Of a stretch of DNA of 64,000 nucleotides, positions 10,859 to 22,458 are shown piece by piece. Under the pieces are notes generated by a model that searched no databases, had not been told where the DNA came from, and worked only from the letters and a program-made list of their open reading frames with translations. Source of the stretch: Canna indica (taxonomy: Eukaryota > Streptophyta > Magnoliopsida > Zingiberales > Cannaceae); contig CP136893.1 of the NCBI GenBank assembly GCA_034359265.1, positions 19,352,001 to 19,416,000 of the forward strand, written 5' to 3'. Within the stretch, counting starts at the first letter, position 1, and each line of letters starts with the position of its first letter. The position numbers and the translations under genes were made by a program.

Positions 10859-13837
10859 TCATACATGATATGAACAAAAACTAAATAGTTGAATTCATGA
10901 TTAAATCATGTATGTTCTCAAAATTAATGACATTTTTAGATTTCATTCAAACTTTCAAAAATACAATGATATAATCATTTAAAGCATGTATATCAAGTTT
11001 GAATTGAAACTAATATCATTTGATCTAAATATGAACTTAGCATATTTTCATTTGAAATAAGCATGAAAACTATGAAAATGTTAAGACTCAAGTTTTGCTA
11101 TCTACTCATGTTTTCTCAAACATAGGCATCTAAACATGAAACATGAGATAGTGTAAGACTATGAATTAAGTTTGGGCTTAAAATGAAATTTTTAACTTAC
11201 TTTGTTGACTTGAGTCAACCTATACTTTTAGTTTTCAAAAATCACCCTTTTAAGTTTATTCAAAATCATATTTTTGATAAATATTTTTGAAACTAATTTT
11301 TGGATGAAAGATTTGATACCAAATATAGAATACTCATTTTGATACCAATTGTGGGATGAAAATTTTGATACCAATTATTGAATAGACATTTGAAATGCAT
11401 GTATCAAATTTGAACTCAAAATAAATTTAAAAAATCAAAGTCCATTTTTCATCCTATATTATTTTCAAATAAACAAATGGATCCTAGCTATCATCCAAAA
11501 TATCAAAATCTTTCTAGAAATGATTTTACTCATGAAAATATGTGAATGATATTAGAATTAGAATCCAAATGGTGTACACGAGTTTTTATTAAAGTTTTTG
11601 AAGAAAAATCAAAGTATAGAAGATTATATTTCAATTAAGGATGATACTTTGAGTTTTGAAATTCAATTTTAAAAATTCATTATAAATTAGATTCTTGATG
11701 AAATATTTTAAAAATTTTACTTAAGAAACTAGATTTTTCAATGAAGGTGTAGTTTCAAAAATCACCTAAAAAGATTTTTTTATATTTTTCTAAAAATAAC
11801 TGAAATTTATACTAAATGTGGGTTGAAATGGTATTTTTGTAAATTTCAGTTTTTCTTTAAAAAAATTCAATTTTTATTCAAACTTGCATGACACCACATG
11901 ATGGTCATGTCAAGAGTATATGTCAAGTTTGAAATGAAAATTTTGTTCTTAAGTCAAGATATCAACCTAGCATGGTTTCATTCAAAACTAAACTAGTTTT
12001 CATGAAACTTGTCAAGTTTCAATCTTAATATTTACTCATGATTTTTCAAGTTTAAACCTATGAATACCTAACATGAGTAAATCTAAACATGTTTCTCAAA
12101 TATGGATCATGAATGAGACCTTTAAGTCAACTTATTGACTTGGGTCAACAAGGTTCAAAAGAGGTTTTCATGAATTAACCTCAATTGTCATTTTATTCAT
12201 ATCCATAATAATTTTCATTCTAAGTGCATGAAAGCATGTCATACCTATTCCTAAACATGTTTACGAAGATTTGGACTTAAAATGAAATGACCAAGTCAAT
12301 TGATACCAATTGTGATTTGTTGACTTGGACCAAGCTTTTCAAGCTTAAGTCCCCTAAAGTGATATAGATATCACATTGTTCATCTAGACAAGAATTTTTA
12401 ATTTTAACTTTCTAGACTTATGTGATATGTGTATCTAAACATGTTCATCAAATTTTAACTTAAAATAGGGTCTCTAACAAGAATTTTAACCTAGAGCAAA
12501 TTTCATTTAATCAAGATTATCATGAAATTTGCCTAAGTTATCAAATTATTTTCTACTCATGAAAGATCAAATATTCATCATGCATAATCAATCATGAGTA
12601 TATAGAGACATCATTCAATATGAAAATTCAATTTCTTTTTTCAAAGATTTTTGCAAAAGCAAAATCATACCTCCTTTTTTAAAAAAATTTGTCCAACTTT
12701 TTCATTTCCTTTTTCATTTACTTTTAGATAGCATTGTCTTCATTTACTTTCATAACTTGCAAGTAGACATCATTAGTATCATAATGAAATAATATGTCAA
12801 CTAGCAAGCTAACGAACTAAATAGCAAGGTTTAATGCAAGTTTTCATTAGAATAACTTAACCTATGCTAGATAGTAAAGATTCATTTTTAAGATGGATAT
12901 CATGATTTCAAAATGAATCTAAGAGATCTTAAATTGTGAAACATTTAAAGAATAAGATATCTACCTATGTTAAACTAGTTTGGACTACAAGAAGGTCTCT
13001 AATAATGAATACCAACCTAGAGCAAGTTTCATTTGATGAATTTTGCCTAAGTGCTAAAGTTCTACCTACTCATGAGAAATCAAGGATTTGCATGCAATTC
13101 AAGTCATGAGCATAGAGACATGATTTTAGCTTAAACAATGAAGTATAACACTAAGATTTTGAATTAATTGAAGTTATACCTAATTCATGATAATTTGCCA
13201 AACTAATCTTTTTCTTCCTAATTAGCCTTCCTAAAACCTTATAACTTGCAAGTATACATCTTAAGTAGACAATGAAATTAAATCTACATGCAAGCTATCA
13301 AACTAAATAGTGAAGAGAAAAACCAAGTATCATTTATCAAATTCCACTTCACTAAATAACATGGATTCATTTGATATAAATCTTCATGATAACAAAATGA
13401 ATCAAGAGATCTCAAAATATAAAATATTTGAAACATAAGATCTTCAACCCTTCCTATTGGTTGAAAACCGAGAGCCACAAGTAGCCTACGATTTAAAACT
13501 GCAATGTCGTTTAAGCCCATTACAGGCCACTGGGGTCTCCGTAGAGATCGGAAATCAAAAATCAAAAACGTTTTTAAAAGAACTCTTTAACAAGAGCGGA
13601 GAAGACAACTCAAATTAGACATGTATCATAATCTCCAACTAAAATAAAACAAGCTAAAGTAAGGAGATGATACCAAAATGTTTGATGCCAATTTTACCTA
13701 AGGCATCTAGGTGAAAGCTTGAAGTTGCAACCATAATAGGATTCTTCATTCAACTCTTTGGTCAACTTCAACTCTTCATCAATCTTTCACCCTTGTGTGG
13801 AAGCTCCCCCTACAATAGAACATGAAATTTTTGGTAC
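10859..13837 (-). other. Non-coding 3' region of the gag-only retroelement
   Basis: About 3 kb without a supported reading frame. It contains diverged internal repeats about 0.45-0.5 kb apart. Examples are AACTTGCAAGTA near 12750 and 13245, AACCTAGAGCAA near 12490 and 13015, and TTGACTTG-type boxes near 11205, 12140 and 12320. The sequence looks like a decayed tandem array. Confidence 0.55.
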
Positions 13838-14096
13838 TCAAATGACTTTGGGTCCTTGGGGGTTAGTTGACCTAGGTATCAAAAGTGTCTTAGCAATACT
13901 TGGATTCTTTTTAAATGCACAATCATGGATTGTGTGGCCATAAACATCACAACAAAAATAATGTCCATAAAACTTTTTCTTTTCATTTTTAGCATGGACA
14001 TGAGATTTAATTTTAGAATGCTTATCATGTGAAACATTATGAGAATGAGCATTCTTAGAAACCTCATTCATCTTCTTATAATTATGAGGTCTAATG
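13838..14096 (-). pseudogene. C-terminal gag piece with zinc knuckle, left of the CACTA
   Basis: The frame continues the gag of 21192-22390 across the CACTA insertion if one copy of the ATG target duplication is discounted. It reads a histidine-rich stretch (KNAHSHNVSHDKHSKI) and a zinc-knuckle-like motif FCCDVYGHTIHDCAFKK near 13920-13970. It ends with NPQGPKVI, like the GPK-x-WVP tail at which many plant copia gag frames end. Confidence 0.75.
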
Positions 14097-14345
14097 CACT
14101 ACTAGAAATTGAGTCTTCAGCAACGGCTATCAGCAACGGCCGCTCAAGCCGTTGATATTTGCAACGGCATTCTTACAGCCGCTCAAGCTGTTGCAAATAT
14201 GTTGTATCTGCAACGGCTTTCTAACGGACACGCGAGCCATTGCTAATGATTTTAATTATCAGCAACGGCTTTCTAACGGACAAGTGAGCCGTTGTTGATG
14301 ATAACTTATTAGCAACGGCTTTCTAACGGGCGAGTGAGCCATTGC
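14097..14345 (+). repeat. Left subterminal repeats of the CACTA
   Basis: Contains about ten copies of GCAACGGC-type motifs in both orientations (for example near 14116, 14130, 14148, 14161, 14210, 14262). In En/Spm-type elements such arrays bind the element's own transposase. Confidence 0.85.
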
Positions 14346-14889
14346 TGATAAGTTTATATAGGTCACAGATTGCGCCCGCCCCTTCTTCCTCCTGCTGCTG
14401 CCGCCGCCTCCTCCTCTCGCCGCCGCTGCCGACGCCGACGACGCCGAGCTGCCGCTGTCGACGCTGCAGTTCATCCTCGACCGCTGATTTCAGGTATTCA
14501 TCGCCGCTCGGTCGTCTCTTCCCGTTGCGGCCGACAGGAAATCTGACTGAAACCCTATTTTTAGGGTTTCAGCCGGCGGCGGGCGACCGATGGCCACCGC
14601 CGAATCTTGTACAGTGTCCAGACACACTGTTCGGACACCGGACTCCGGCGCCGAAAATATTTGATTAATTTTTATTTATTTATTTATTTGTTAATTAATT
14701 ATTTAATTAATTATTTAGATTAATTGTTTAATTTGTTAGATTAATTTTTAGGGTTTAGATTAATTTTTAGAGTTTATATTAATTTTTAGTTTAATTTAGT
14801 TAGATTAATATTTAATAATGGTAGGTTAATTATTTAAATTAATGAAAATGATGTAGATTAATATTAATTAATTAGTTAAAATATTTTTA

Positions 14890-15055
14890 ATTAGTCCAAA
14901 GTTGTCCTCAGTGGACTCGCGTCGGAATTGTCCACTTTGGCATTGTGCCGGAATCGTCCACTTCGGACGCGCGCCGGAATAGTTCATTTTGGACTCCTGC
15001 CGGAATCGTCTAATTTGGACTCGTGTCGGAATTGTCCAATATGGACTTGAACTGT
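14890..15055 (+). repeat. Tandem ~30 bp repeats inside the CACTA
   Basis: Five imperfect copies built on GGAATTGTCCACTTTGGACT and CGTCGGAAT blocks. They lie between the left subterminal region and the transposase. No coding content is seen. Confidence 0.75.
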
Positions 15056-15282
15056 CTCGAAACATTTAGAAAATAATCATCCATCCGACGAGTTGATATG
15101 TTTCACATACGCATCGACGAGTCGGATATGATTTAGCAAAACCTTAGATACGTTCGGGGATTGTATGTTCGTGTAAAAGAAGTAGATGATCTTTTATACG
15201 ACGTACAATTCTTGAATTGTCCCTGATTGGACAATTTGGGAATATAGTTATTTGTACTGCACTTACATTTTTCTTTTAACTG

Positions 15283-15405
15283 TTAACTAATTATTCTAAA
15301 TTTCGGCAATATCTCTCTTGTTCTCCGATACACGCCCAGATGATATGCGTATTCGGAGAACTGTAGATAGATGCTACCGAAATTTAGAATGAAGTTAGCG
15401 GTTAA
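15283..15405. repeat. Imperfect long hairpin upstream of the CACTA transposase
   Basis: The left arm contains TTCTAAATTTCGG and TTCTCCGATAC; the right arm contains their complements GTATTCGGAGAA and CCGAAATTTAGAA. Arms are about 50 bp and the loop about 18 bp. Confidence 0.75.
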
Positions 15406-15507
15406 AATAAGTACTTAGTGCAATATAAATAACATAAATCCCGAATGGAATAGGACAATCTCACCTAAAGACATTAACCAAAGAAATTGTCATTGATTGA
15501 CAGAATC

Positions 15508-18500
15508 ATGTCGGCTGATCGAAGTTGGATGTACCGATGTCTTGATTGTGGAGCTTTAACGAATGAGTTTCAATCAGGCGTAACGTACTTCCTAAATTTT
15601 GCCTATTCGAATCGGAATTTCGTTAGCATCGGTGATCAAATCCGATGTCTGTGCCACATTTGTTTGAATGGACGATTTTTGGATCGGGAGACTGTCACTC
15701 TGCATCTATATAGCAAAGGATTTGCACCAAGATATTTTCTATGGACTTGTCACGGGGAGTCACATGAAGTCGGGATGTCGAGTAATCCTGTCGTTCAGAC
15801 ATATGGTGAATCTTCCTCTGCTGGTGCTTCTTCATCTAGTCAATCTAATCCCTATAGAACTATGATACTTGATAGTCTTGGGGGTCAATTCCACTTGAAT
15901 GATAATGTTGATCGACCAGTTCTTCAGACATCAGTCCCACCAGATACTACAGCGGTTGATATCACAGAAGTATAAACTGCGGTAGAGATTGAATTACCGA
16001 ATAAAGAAACTGCAGAATTTTACGATATGTTGAAAGCTGCCGATGAACCTTTGTATGAGAATTGTCCTAAATACACTAGGTTTTCAGCAATGACACAGCT
16101 CCTAAACATCAAGGCCGATTGTAATATCAGCGGGGTTGCGTATGATCGGATTGCAGGATTGATTAATGGAATGCTGCCTACTGATAATAAGTTTGAGCCA
16201 ACTTTTTATAAGACTAAAAAACTAATGAGAAAATTGGGGCTTGGGTACGAAAAAATACACGCGTGTCAAAATAACTGCATTTTATATTATAAAGAAAATG
16301 TGCAGTTGGATAAATGCCCTGTATGTCAACATCCTCGTTACAAGGAGAAGAAATTGGTCCGACAAAAAAATATCCCGTTTAAGGTGCTTCAGTATTTTCC
16401 ACTAACACCGAGGCTTCAAAGATTATTCATGTCGGAAAAGACAACCCCCTACATGAGTTGGCATGCAAGAAGTCGTGATGATACAGTAATGGCTCATCCA
16501 TCCGACAGTGAAGCATGGAAACATTTGGATACATATTATCCTTCATTTGCTAGGGATACTAGAAATATAAGATTGGGATTGTGCTCAGATGGTTTTAATC
16601 CATTTGGACATTCTGCAACTCCTTATTCAGTTTGGCCAGTACTGTTGATAGTTTATAATTTGCCACCGTCAATGTGTATGAAAGATGAATTTATTTATCT
16701 TTCGATGATTATTCCGGGTCCTAAGGGTCCGCGAAAAGAAATTGACATATTTCTCAGACCCTTGATAGATGAATTGAAAACATTGTGGACTGAGGGAGTT
16801 GTCACTTATGATTGTCATCGAAAGCAAAACTTCAATTTAAAGGCCGCGGTCTTGTGGACAATCAATGATTTCCCGACGTACGGCATGTTGTCTGGTTGGA
16901 GCACTCACGGCCGACTCTCTTGTCTATATTGTATGGAACACTCTAAATCAATCAGTCTTCAGAACGGATGAAAAATTTCATTCTTTGATTGTCATCGTCG
17001 ATTCCTACCGGCTAATCATCAGTATCGAATGAATCGTAATAAATTTACTAAGGGCAGAGTCGAAGGAGATGGGCCACCACCGATGTTGTCTGGTGAACAA
17101 ATGTTAGCACGTGTTTCAGCACTTCCAGATATAATATTTGGTCGTAATGAAAGAGTGTCAGGTTTTGGCCAAACACATAACTGGGTGAAAAAAAGTATCT
17201 TTTGGGAATTGCCCTATTGGAGTTCATTATTGATTCGACATAATTTAGATGTCATGCACATTGAACAAATGTGTTTGATAATATTTTCAACACTTTGATG
17301 GATATTTTCGGAAAAACTAAAGATAATGTCAAAGCCCGACATGATATGAAAATACTTTATAAAAGACCAGAGTTGGAGTTACAAGAGGTCAACGGACGAT
17401 ATCTGAAATCGAAGGCCCTATATGTGTTAAATAAACAACAGATCAAAGATGTTTGTCAATGGGTAAAAGAACTCAGATTACCCGATGGATATGCTTCAAA
17501 CTTATCTCGATGTGTGAACGTCGATGATTGCAAAATATCAGGGATGAAGAGCCATGATTGTCATGTATTTATGCAGAGATTACTTCCGATCGTATTTCGA
17601 GATCTTCTACCAGATAATATTTGGGGTCCGTTGACTGAATTAAGTATATTTTTTAGAAACATCTGTGCAAATGTCATTCGAGTCGAAGATATGTCAACAC
17701 TTGAAAATAATATTGTTGAAATCATATGCAAGCTGGAGCAGTTTTTCCCTCCTGCATTTTTTGACTCGATGGAGCATCTACCGATACACTTGGCATACGA
17801 GGCACGAGTTGGTGGCCCCGTTCAATATCGGTGGATGTACTTATTTGAAAAATACATGAATCGTCTGAAGAAAAAAGTAAAGAACACCGCAGCTGTTGAA
17901 GGATCAATATCTAAATCGTATATCATCCAAAAAATTTCAACATTCTGCTCATTTTACTTTGAATCGATAGTAAAGACAAGATTTGATCGTCTTCCACGTA
18001 ACGATGACGGGGGTGTTCGACATTCAGATGGATGTTTAAATATATTTTGTCACTCTGGTCGTGCTTTTGGTTCTCGTCCATCTCGACACTTAAGCGAGGA
18101 AGAGTATCATTTGGCACACTTGTATGTATTACTCAATTGTCCAGAGATTGAACAATTCATTGAAATATTTGACATTGAGATGGTGCAAAAATACTCTATT
18201 CACAACGATGAAGAATTGGAGAGATTACGGAATCGTGATTTTCCTACTTCGATTCAGACTTACAGCAAAGATCACAGAGCTGAAATAGATGAAAGAATAT
18301 TTGAGTTTGTTAGTGGACCGTCGCGACTTGTGTCGTGCTATAGCGGATATTTTGTTAATGGGTATAAATTTCACACGGTTGAATATGCATTTACAAAGAA
18401 GACGATGAATGCTGGGGTCTGTGTGAAAGGGACAACCTATGTTGAATGTGATATGGATTTTTATGGACTGGTGGAAGAAGTGATAGAGTTGCACTACTTC

Positions 18501-18974
18501 GGCTTGAAATCAGTTATTCTATTTAGATGTCATTGGTTCGATACAACAGAAAGGGGCATGAAAGTTCATCCAAAATACAAACTTGTTGAGGTTAATTACA
18601 AATCTAAATTGGCAGCAAATGAGCCTTTTATATTGGCATCACAAGCCGAACAAGTATATTACGCGAAGTATCCAGCTCGAAATAAAGATAGAGCAGATTG
18701 GCGTGTAGTCTGTAAGATAAAAGGTAGAGGAAAAATTGATTCGATAGTAGGAGAAAATGAGCTGATACCTGATATGACAGATAGTTTCTATCAAGAAGAT
18801 GATCCTCCTGCTGTAGATCGTATTATTCCAATACTCGAGGATCCAGACACAACGTCAATTCAATTAGAAGTTGAATATGCTGATGATGACGATTATGAAA
18901 TTGAGGAAGCTGGAGATGAAGAAGAGGAAGAAGAGGAAGAATTCGAAGACTATTATTCAGATGATGAGGAATAA
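15508..18974 (+). pseudogene. CACTA TNPD-type transposase, broken
   Basis: The protein starts MSADRSWMYRC with the transposase-associated domain. The Tnp2 transposase core follows (16027-17290, with LGLCSDGFNPFG and HNLDVMHIE), then DUF4218-like (about 17540-17950, HDCHVFMQRLLP) and DUF4216-like (about 18310-18730, GYFVNGYKFHT) domains. It ends in an acidic tail of D and E. Three lesions are visible: TAA at 15973-15975, TGA at 16969-16971 inside the LQNG-KISFFDCHRRFLP block, and a 1 bp loss in an A run near 17265 that shifts the frame before FDNIFNTLMDI. The code is continuous on both sides of each lesion. Length and domain order match complete En/Spm TNPD proteins. Confidence 0.93.
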
Positions 18975-19046
18975 TTATAAAGTATATATTTTATTAAATA
19001 TATCTCTACTATTTATACAATAATCTAATTATATGTCTATTCGACA

Positions 19047-20586
19047 GATATATCTGGTCGTGGTTATCGTCGCAGGAGAGCTTCGGAGTCTCCGATCGGT
19101 GAGACTCCTACACTTACTCATGCTGCTGATCCTCCTGTTGCTGACCCTCATGCCGATGATACTGCCAATGCTAGTACATCTAGACGCAGGCGGCCACGCG
19201 GGCCGAACAGGTGGCAGCCTCCACCAGCCACAGAGTCACGTAGATTTATTAGCGTGATTGGAGAGCGGTAATATATCATGAATTATGAATCATTACAAAT
19301 TCATTATATCATAATATAATATTAAAATTTATTTTTGTTGTGCAGGTTCGAGCAAGAAGAAGTGCCGAGGAGCATTTCTTCTACTATTCGACGATACATG
19401 CACGAGGCATGGCCTACGTGGTCTCACGTGCCTAGCGAGCACGTCGACATGTTATGGCGCGAGTTTGAGGCACGCATTATTATTTTTTTTACATGCATGA
19501 TGATTAATATTGGTACTGATATTATTATTCTGCAGGCTCGCTATAGATGGGCTGAGGACCAAAGGCCCTTCATTTACGCTGCTTGGGAGGCTATTTCCCG
19601 GGCAAGGTACAACGGGCAGCTGGGACAGGCTCGGTCCCAAGCGATGGCACGAGCTGGGACTACTAACATCGCGGAGACTCGGAGATACGGCCCCGATTGG
19701 ATTACTCCAGATATATGGGACCAGCTCGTGGGAATATGGTCGACGGATCGATGGCAGGAGGTTTCTAGGAATGCGGCTAGAAATCGCATGTCGGGGGGAG
19801 CAGCGCGTCACACCGGCGGCTCTATTGCATTTGCAGTGCACGCGAACCGTATGGTAAGTATACATTTTAATTATATATTTTATTTGTTACTATGTGTACT
19901 AATTAATGTATTTGTTTTGTAAATGTAGACGACGGTGTTGGATGACGGGACTGTCCAGCGACCCTCCCCGATGGCGGTGTTTGAGCGGACTCACCGTCGA
20001 GCACATGGGACGGGGGAGTACATCGACAACCGCGTTGCATACATTATGGTAACTATATATTTGTTTAAATTATTCATTATATATTTATAATTTAAGTTTT
20101 ATGATAAATATTAAACAAAAAATCAAACTCGAGTATGAGACCTACAGCCAGACGGTGGTGCAGCGCGGGGGCACCCCCGAGGACTTTGACGCAACAACGT
20201 GGGTCGAGGCCGTAGGTGACTGGGACCATGGCCGCGTATATGGCTTTGCAGATAGTGGTCATGCGCGAGCCGTACTAGGGCCACTTGGGGCACCGACCCC
20301 TCCGGTCGCTGGTGAGCGGCCGTCCACCTCCAGATTCAGTTATGATCATAGTAGCAGAATAAGGACTCTAAAGGAGACGGTCGCACGTCAGAGTCAGATG
20401 ATGGAGCGCCAGAGTCAGATGATGGCGGAGATGCATGCTATGCTATGCAACATGTCAGGTCATCCCGAAGCAGGCATCTCTTCGGCATCATCTCATCCAT
20501 CGTCCTCGAGTCAATCCACGCCGGTGTACACTCAAGCACTCCAGACCCCGCCAAATGATCCACGCCATCCTCCGCCGTCATCGTGA
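19047..20586 (+). CDS. Second CACTA gene, transposase-24-like, multi-exon
   Basis: Exons I can join by eye are about 19047-19268, 19346-19469, 19536-19853 and 19929-20048, with a last exon ending at 20586. Introns are short. Splice sites are mostly GT-AG (GTAATA, GTAAGT, GTAACT donors). The intron at 19470 starts GC, and I see no AG just before the last exon near 20127. The product has an arginine-rich N-terminus, a WEAISRARYNGQ-type core and YGPDWITPDIW. A glutamine/methionine coiled coil carries a repeated MMERQSQMM motif, followed by a Ser/Pro tail. This resembles the plant Ptta/En-Spm transposase family that accompanies TNPD. It may encode the subterminal-binding protein. No stop was found in the joined exons. 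Confidence 0.7.
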
Positions 20587-20861
20587 GATTTTTTTATATT
20601 GACTTTGTTACTGAGATATTATACTTGTTTAATTTATTTTGTTTGGATATTGATACTTCAATTTTGCATTTGAATAGTTTTTATACTATTGTGGATAATT
20701 ATCAATATAAATATAATTGTTTTGATGTATATCTTGGTGTATTTGTGATGTGTGAATGAATGTGTGTATGAGTGTATGGGTGTGTGAGTTATGTATCAGA
20801 TAATGTATCAATGTATCGATGGAAATTTGAAATTTTAATTTTTTTCATTACCAGGTTCACA

Positions 20862-21188
20862 TCATCAGCAACGGCTTTCCCACGGCCATCCGTGGGAAAG
20901 CCGTTGCTAAAAGTTTATCGAAAGTCGTTGTTGATGACCTACCGCAACGGCTTAGCAACGGGCTTTTACTAACGGATTGCTATGGGCTCACCAGCCGTTG
21001 CTATTAATGTTATCAGCAACGGCTCCGTGTCCATGGCAAAACCGTTGCTGATAATATTTTTAGCAACGGCCCGAGCGGTCGTTGCTAATCCGTTGCTAAG
21101 TTATTAGCAACGCGATTTTCTGCCACGGCTCCATTGCAACGGCGTCAGCCGTTGCACGCCGTTGCTGATGCCCATTTTTCTAGTAGTG
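20862..21188 (+). repeat. Right subterminal repeats of the CACTA
   Basis: Dense GCAACGGC and GCCGTTGC motifs in both orientations (near 20869, 20900, 20943, 21016, 21064, 21136, 21148) run up to the terminal CTAGTAGTG. Confidence 0.85.
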
Positions 21189-21191
21189 ATG

Positions 21192-22390
21192 GTAGAATGC
21201 ATGGCATGAGAGGCATGATGAGCATGGGCATTCTTAAGATAAATCATTTTTCTTTTGAGCATGAGGTTTAATGGTGGAATGCTTAGTATGAGAATGATGA
21301 TGAACCTTACCATTATTTACATGAGCATTTTTATTTTTAGTATTCTTAAATGAGACATTTTGATTCTTAGAATTATAAGAGGAAGAATTAACTTTCCTAC
21401 TCAAGGTCAACATCTCATTTTTCATATCATTCATGGATTTATGAATAGCATGCAATTGAGTTTTCAGCATGCTATTTTCATTCTTCAATATGTCATTTTT
21501 ATTTTTCAACTCCTTAGTGTCAATACTTAAAGTATCATGGCATGGATTGAGGACACTAATTCTTAGCTTCTCATTTTCTAATTTTACATTATGTAATTGA
21601 GAGCTAAGAGTTGAATTTTCTTTCTTCAATTTTTTATTTTTCTTGTTCTTTTTCATAAGCAATGCATGCAATTTTTGACATTCCTCAACTAGTTCTTCAT
21701 ATGACATATTTAATGAACTAGAAGAGCTAGTACTATTATTATCATTATTATGACTATAAGGGAAAGAGTGTACCCCATCATTAGCAATTTTGAGGCTCAC
21801 TTTGGAAGTAGCTTCGTAGTCATGAATAGAGGATGCTTCGAATGAATGAGATGTGGAGGCGGATGCACTTAACCTCTTCCTTGTTTTGTTCAACAGGTAG
21901 GGCAATTCTTCCTAACATGCCCCTTCTCTTTGCATGCATGACGGATTACTTTTCTTTTTCGGCTCTTGGTGCTACTCCTTTGACTAGAAGAGCTATGGAC
22001 ATCAAAACCAATATTAGTAGTAGGTGAGTGACCATTGTCATCACCTCCTTCATTAAAAGTGTCAATCTCTTCGGTTTTGGCAAGATCGTATAAAACATTT
22101 AGACTAACCCATAAATCATGAGCCGAAGAACAATGCATGATTTTTTCTAGTATGCCATTTGGTAATGTGCAAAGTATGTAATTCATGACATCTCCATTAA
22201 ACTTAAACATTTTCTTATCCATTTCACTCCATGCATGCATATCAACCTTAGGTTCAATAAATTCCCAATGTAACATGTTAAATACATCAAAACCTTTGGT
22301 CTTCAAAAATGTGTACATCCTAAATTTCCATAGACCAAAGTTTGATTCATCGAACCTAGGAGGAGAAGACGCTACACTCTCTATAGCCAT
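21192..22390 (-). pseudogene. Gag of the minus-strand retroelement, N-terminal part
   Basis: Starts MAIESVASSPPRFDESNFGL at 22390, a DUF4219/UBN2-type copia gag opening, with WSEMDKKMFKFNGDVMNYI and LWVSLNVLYD following. A zinc knuckle reads ACKEKGHVRKNCP near 21905-21945; the frame shifts by one there and continues as YLLNKTRKRLS. The rest is a coiled coil (EELVEECQKLHALLMKKN onward) and histidine-rich repeats. A stop follows KKNDLS near 21234 in this frame, but the neighbouring frame stays open to the CACTA edge. No pol motifs follow. Confidence 0.8.
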
Positions 22391-22441
22391 TTCAGGATCG
22401 AGACTAGGTGTAGACGAGATGGTGAAATCTCAAGCTACGAA

Positions 22442-22456
22442 CCCGCTTTGATACCA
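22442..22456 (-). other. Primer-binding site of the gag-only retroelement
   Basis: The minus strand reads TGGTATCAAAGCGGG two bases inside the LTR, a variant of the initiator tRNA-Met primer-binding site. Confidence 0.75.
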
Positions 22457-22458
22457 AA

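Larger units (their letters stand above)
14097..21188 (+). mobile_element. CACTA (En/Spm) transposon, 7092 bp
   Basis: The left end reads CACTACTAGAAATTGAG and the right end reads TTTTTCTAGTAGTG, giving inverted CACTACTAGAAA termini. The 3 bp target duplication is ATG at 14094-14096 and 21189-21191. Many copies of GCAACGGC and its complement fill both subterminal regions, as is typical of CACTA elements. Two genes lie between on the plus strand: a TNPD-type transposase and a second transposase-like gene. Both ends are intact, but the TNPD frame has two stops and a frameshift. The element is therefore probably non-autonomous now, though it could be moved by a related source. Confidence 0.95.

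Noticed and set aside
14342..14668. 108-codon Ser/Pro/Arg frame in the CACTA left end
   Set aside because: GC-rich leader sequence with no domain and no continuation into the transposase frame.
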